Of a stretch of DNA of 64,000 nt, positions 57,116-64,000 are shown piece after piece. The position numbers were made by a program, and so were the translations under genes. Under the pieces are notes generated by a model. The model was not told the origin of the DNA, made no database searches, and saw nothing but the letters and a program-made list of their open reading frames with translations. The stretch is from Cerioporus squamosus. Its lineage: Eukaryota; Basidiomycota; Agaricomycetes; Polyporales; Polyporaceae. Every line of letters begins with the position of its first letter. Positions within the stretch are counted from its first letter, which is position 1. The stretch spans positions 186,001-250,000 of the forward strand of contig JABYQS010000009.1 in NCBI GenBank assembly GCA_022592435.1, given 5' to 3'.

Positions 57116-57333
57116 GGTGGTCGACGTCGAAGGGAGAAGTCGATTACAAGTAGGGACTTACCGGAAACGCCAGACGTAGTTGAAGTAGTAAGAAACCGAT
57201 AAGCATCTTATCTCTCACCGCCTCCGCGGGCCCACCCCAGGGCACGCTCCGTTTTGTCCCTTTCCTTCGTCTCGCTTTCCTGTCCACTGCCAACTTCTGC
57301 GACTTCGCCCCGCATCTGCGGGCTCCCGACACA

Positions 57334-61470
<4,137 letters not shown>

Positions 61471-61717
61471 GGTACACGACATCCCCCGTTCACGATACTT
61501 ATTACGTTCTTCCTGCTACGTCGCATTGTGTGTGCACTCCGTCTGTCCTGCTGTACTTGGATACCTGTTGTGTTGATGACACCCGAAACGCCCGAAGCCC
61601 ATTACCATGTATCCTCACGTCCCCCGCCATCACGCTGTATATAGGTACGATCAGGTATCCCTCATATACCTCCTTGCCCCAGAATGTGTGCCTCGTACTA
61701 TATCATACAATCACGAT

Positions 61718-62093
61718 TCACGAATCTTGTTGCTCCTCATGTCCAGCAGCGACCCCGCCCGATTTCGACCCTGTCAAGACATGCCCGCCGGTCCCAGGGA
61801 GACCGTGTGGTTGGTCTGCCTCCCCGGAGTTACTGTCTTCGTCCCGGTGGCCTCGCATGAGCTCGTGGAAGCTCTCCCACAAAGAGGCGATGGTCTCGTA
61901 TTCTCTGGTCATCCCGAGTACCTCTTCGAGTTTGCGATTGAGGCCATTGCTCGAGGACAGCAGTTCTTCGAAGCCCTGTATATCGAACCGGTTCGTCAGT
62001 CCGGCTCGTTGGGTGGCTCGGTAGACGCACGCTAGATATCTCGGCTGTAAGCCTATCACGCTCTTTTTCGAAGAAGGAGGTGTCTTCCTCCAT
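61718..62093 (-). CDS. dad1: DASH/DAM1 kinetochore complex subunit Dad1
   Basis: Two exons: 62031-62093 (MEEDTSFFEKERDRLTAEIS, then S) and 61718-61975 (GFEELLSSSNGLNRKLEEVL, then GMTREYETIASLWESFHELM). The spliced protein has 106 residues. The FFEKER...LTAEI start, the NGLNRKLEEV block and the EYETIASLWESF segment match the Dad1 family. The rest is a Gly/Ser-rich tail. Dad1 is a small helical subunit of the ring-forming DASH complex that couples kinetochores to spindle microtubules. The gene is convergent with PKC1, with stop codons about 250 bp apart. Confidence 0.85.
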
Positions 62094-62442
62094 ATCGAGG
62101 GCTGAGCAAAGAACCAGCTGGGAGGCTGCGAACTACGGCTCTCGAGAGTGGTGGTTTGAAGTGAACTGCGTCGCAGCACGATCGCATCTTGCTGTCAACT
62201 TGCTGTTGTTTGTTCCCATGCCTTTCCCACGCTTACAAAGGCAGTGTATGAAGATCAACGAAGTAAGAAACTGCGCAGGTCAAGATACTACTCGCGGAGT
62301 GCACTAGGTGGCGCACTGCATGCGGTATGACGGTGGTGCATACATCTCGCTCCCGCCCAGTACTAGTACGCTCGAGATGTCTAGGCCTACGTCGCGTCCG
62401 AGTCTCCAGTCGACATGATGATAGTGGAGTGACTGGCATTCC

Positions 62443-64000
62443 TCACTTAGACAAGCTGTCGCGGACGAGGGTAGCAGCTCGCTCCGCGAGAATGTACGTC
62501 GGTCCTTGTGTATGGCCTGAAGGAATGAACGGCTGTCGCATCCGTCAGTGCCCGTGGGTGTATGATGGAGCATTATATACTCACGAAGGCAGAAGCGTCA
62601 ACGACGCGCAGCCCAACAGTACCTTTGACCCGCAGTTCGGAGTCAAGCGCGCCCTCGACATCCTTGCCCATGGCCACAGTACCGACGGGATGGTCGATGG
62701 TATCGCCATTGTCGCGGATGTACGCATCGAGCTCCTCGTTAGTATGCGCATTGCCAAACGCGCCGAATTCGCCGAGAAGGTAGCCCGACCAAGTAGGTGC
62801 TGCTACGAACGAGCGGGCAGCCTTGACCGCTTCACGCATGATCGCCAAATCTACGTCCGTACCCAGTAGATTCGGGTCTATGAGGGGAGCATCAAATGGG
62901 TCTGTGGATTTTAGCGTGACGTTCCCGCCTATGGACCGAAGTCAGCGCTATGGAGGAGCGGCAGTAAGGAACTCACGAGCAGTTGGGGAGATGAGACCCG
63001 TGATAATCGAAAAGAAGTGGCGGTCGCTGGGAAGAGCGATCCTCTTAGAGACGAAGCTATTCTAAGGGAACAAAAGTCAACATGGCTCGTAGCCTTGTGG
63101 ATGGCAGGGCATGACATACAATCGGGATGAACTCGTAGTGGGCCGAAGTCGCACCTGCGCTTGGATCGGGCACTCCGAGCGAGGCGAACAGCGCAGTAGC
63201 ATTCGGAACACGCAACCAGCCAAGCTGGCTTCCACTACTGATGCCTAGCGGGCCCGTGCCGTTGACCTGCCATTGAGCTAAGGCTTCTGCGGCGACGGTA
63301 CCGTTGCGGTGGAGGTTGTCGAGGGTATCGTTCGAATTGACCAGCCAAGAGTTTCCTAGGTAGACGTGGTCCTAAAGAAGAACCATCATTAGCGATTAGT
63401 TCAGCGTAGATACTCAGAGCAGTCGCACATGAAGATTCTGTCCGACGGCAGGGAGGTCGACGAGCGGCCTTACTCCCATTGCAGAGAGAGACCCGGCATC
63501 CCCGATACCAGAGAGCATAACTGACTTCTATGGGTCGGCGTTCCGAACGCCAGTCAGGGGAATGAACGTACGGATCTGGGGAGAGTTGATGGAGCCAGCC
63601 GAGAGAACGATTTCCTTCCTGGCTTCCAGGGTATGAGTTGGACCTATAGACACGTAAGCACCAGGCTGAAGAGCGGACGAGCTCGAAGAGAACCACCATC
63701 CGCAGTCTGAGCGATCGTGATGCGTCGCATGACGAGTTTGCCCGACTCGTACCCCAGGGGCAATATCTTCGTAACGCGCGTGTTGACAATGACATCCAGG
63801 TTTGAACGATTCCAGGCATGGGCAAGGTACGACGTGGCGGACGTCACTCGGACCCCGTTCTGGATCTGTAGCGATGTCATCAGCCCCTCCTGCGACGAGC
63901 GCACATTGTAAAGGCTTACGGTCGATTGTGTCCAACCTGGAAACGAGAGAGTCAGTCGTCGAGACAGAGAAGATGGTGATATAACTGACCAATTCCTATG
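62443..64000 (-). CDS. GMC oxidoreductase 2, aryl-alcohol-oxidase-like, 5' end outside the window
   Basis: The C-terminal two thirds of a GMC flavoenzyme; the gene runs off the right edge of the window. Visible in order (minus strand): GWTQSTIQNGVRVTSATSYL, AHAWNRSNLDVIVNTRVTKI, signature 2 EARKEIVLSAGSINSPQI, LMLSGIGDA, DPFDAPLIDPNLLGTDVDLA, and the catalytic histidine segments TIDHPVGTVAMGKD and FIPSGHTQGPTYILAERAA. It ends RDSLSK with the stop at 62443-62445. It matches GMC oxidase 1 nearly residue for residue in several blocks and shares intron positions, which indicates duplication. The FAD-binding N-terminus and signal peptide are not in the window. Confidence 0.88.

Overview
The window is nuclear DNA of a filamentous basidiomycete, most likely an Agaricomycete close to the wood-decay Polyporales. 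The grounds are GC-rich sequence, genes broken by many short (about 45-65 nt) GT-AG introns, aryl-alcohol-oxidase-type GMC flavoenzymes, a fungal PKC1 with HR1-C2-C1-C1-kinase order, a Dad1 kinetochore subunit, and resident Helitron and hAT DNA transposons. I saw no viral sequence, CRISPR, rRNA or convincing tRNA.

Layout. 0-2 kb is gene-poor, with at most one tiny secreted peptide. 2-15 kb is a compact housekeeping block: Tim9 (+), a PrxQ/Bcp-type peroxiredoxin (-), a 4-coumarate/acyl-CoA ligase-like enzyme with a peroxisomal C-terminus (+), the splicing factor Cwf19 (+), the DNA polymerase alpha B subunit (+), and a mitochondrial CitE/CLYBL-type lyase (-). 15.3-23.2 kb holds two large tandem paralogues on the minus strand that I cannot assign to a known family. 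They are collinear along their whole length and are the best candidate here for something undescribed. 24.5-33.4 kb carries the ribosome-maturation GTPase Efl1/Ria1 and an SH3-WW-RasGEF of the Cdc25 type, both +. 33.7-34.9 kb is a SAM-dependent methyltransferase (-).

36-49 kb is a transposon island. It has a complete Helitron Rep/helicase gene (+) with a divergently transcribed, nuclear-looking unknown gene beside it, then several hairpins, then a complete hAT transposase gene (+) followed by a cluster of GCTTGC/GCAAGC repeats. 49.7-64 kb returns to host genes: a GMC oxidase (+), an endosulfine Igo1-like protein (-), an acidic Ser/Asp-rich unknown (-), a second unknown (-), PKC1 (+), Dad1 (-) and a second GMC oxidase (-), close to the first in sequence and cut by the window end. 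The two GMC genes are inverted relative to each other and bracket the signalling and cell-division genes.

The housekeeping genes do not form one pathway. Loose functional themes are cell-cycle and signalling control (Cdc25-type RasGEF, Igo1, PKC1, Dad1), and peroxisomal, mitochondrial and extracellular oxidative metabolism (CoA ligase, CitE/CLYBL, GMC oxidases). All exon structures were inferred by eye from reading frame, GT-AG sites and family conservation, so coordinates give the span from start codon to stop codon, introns included.
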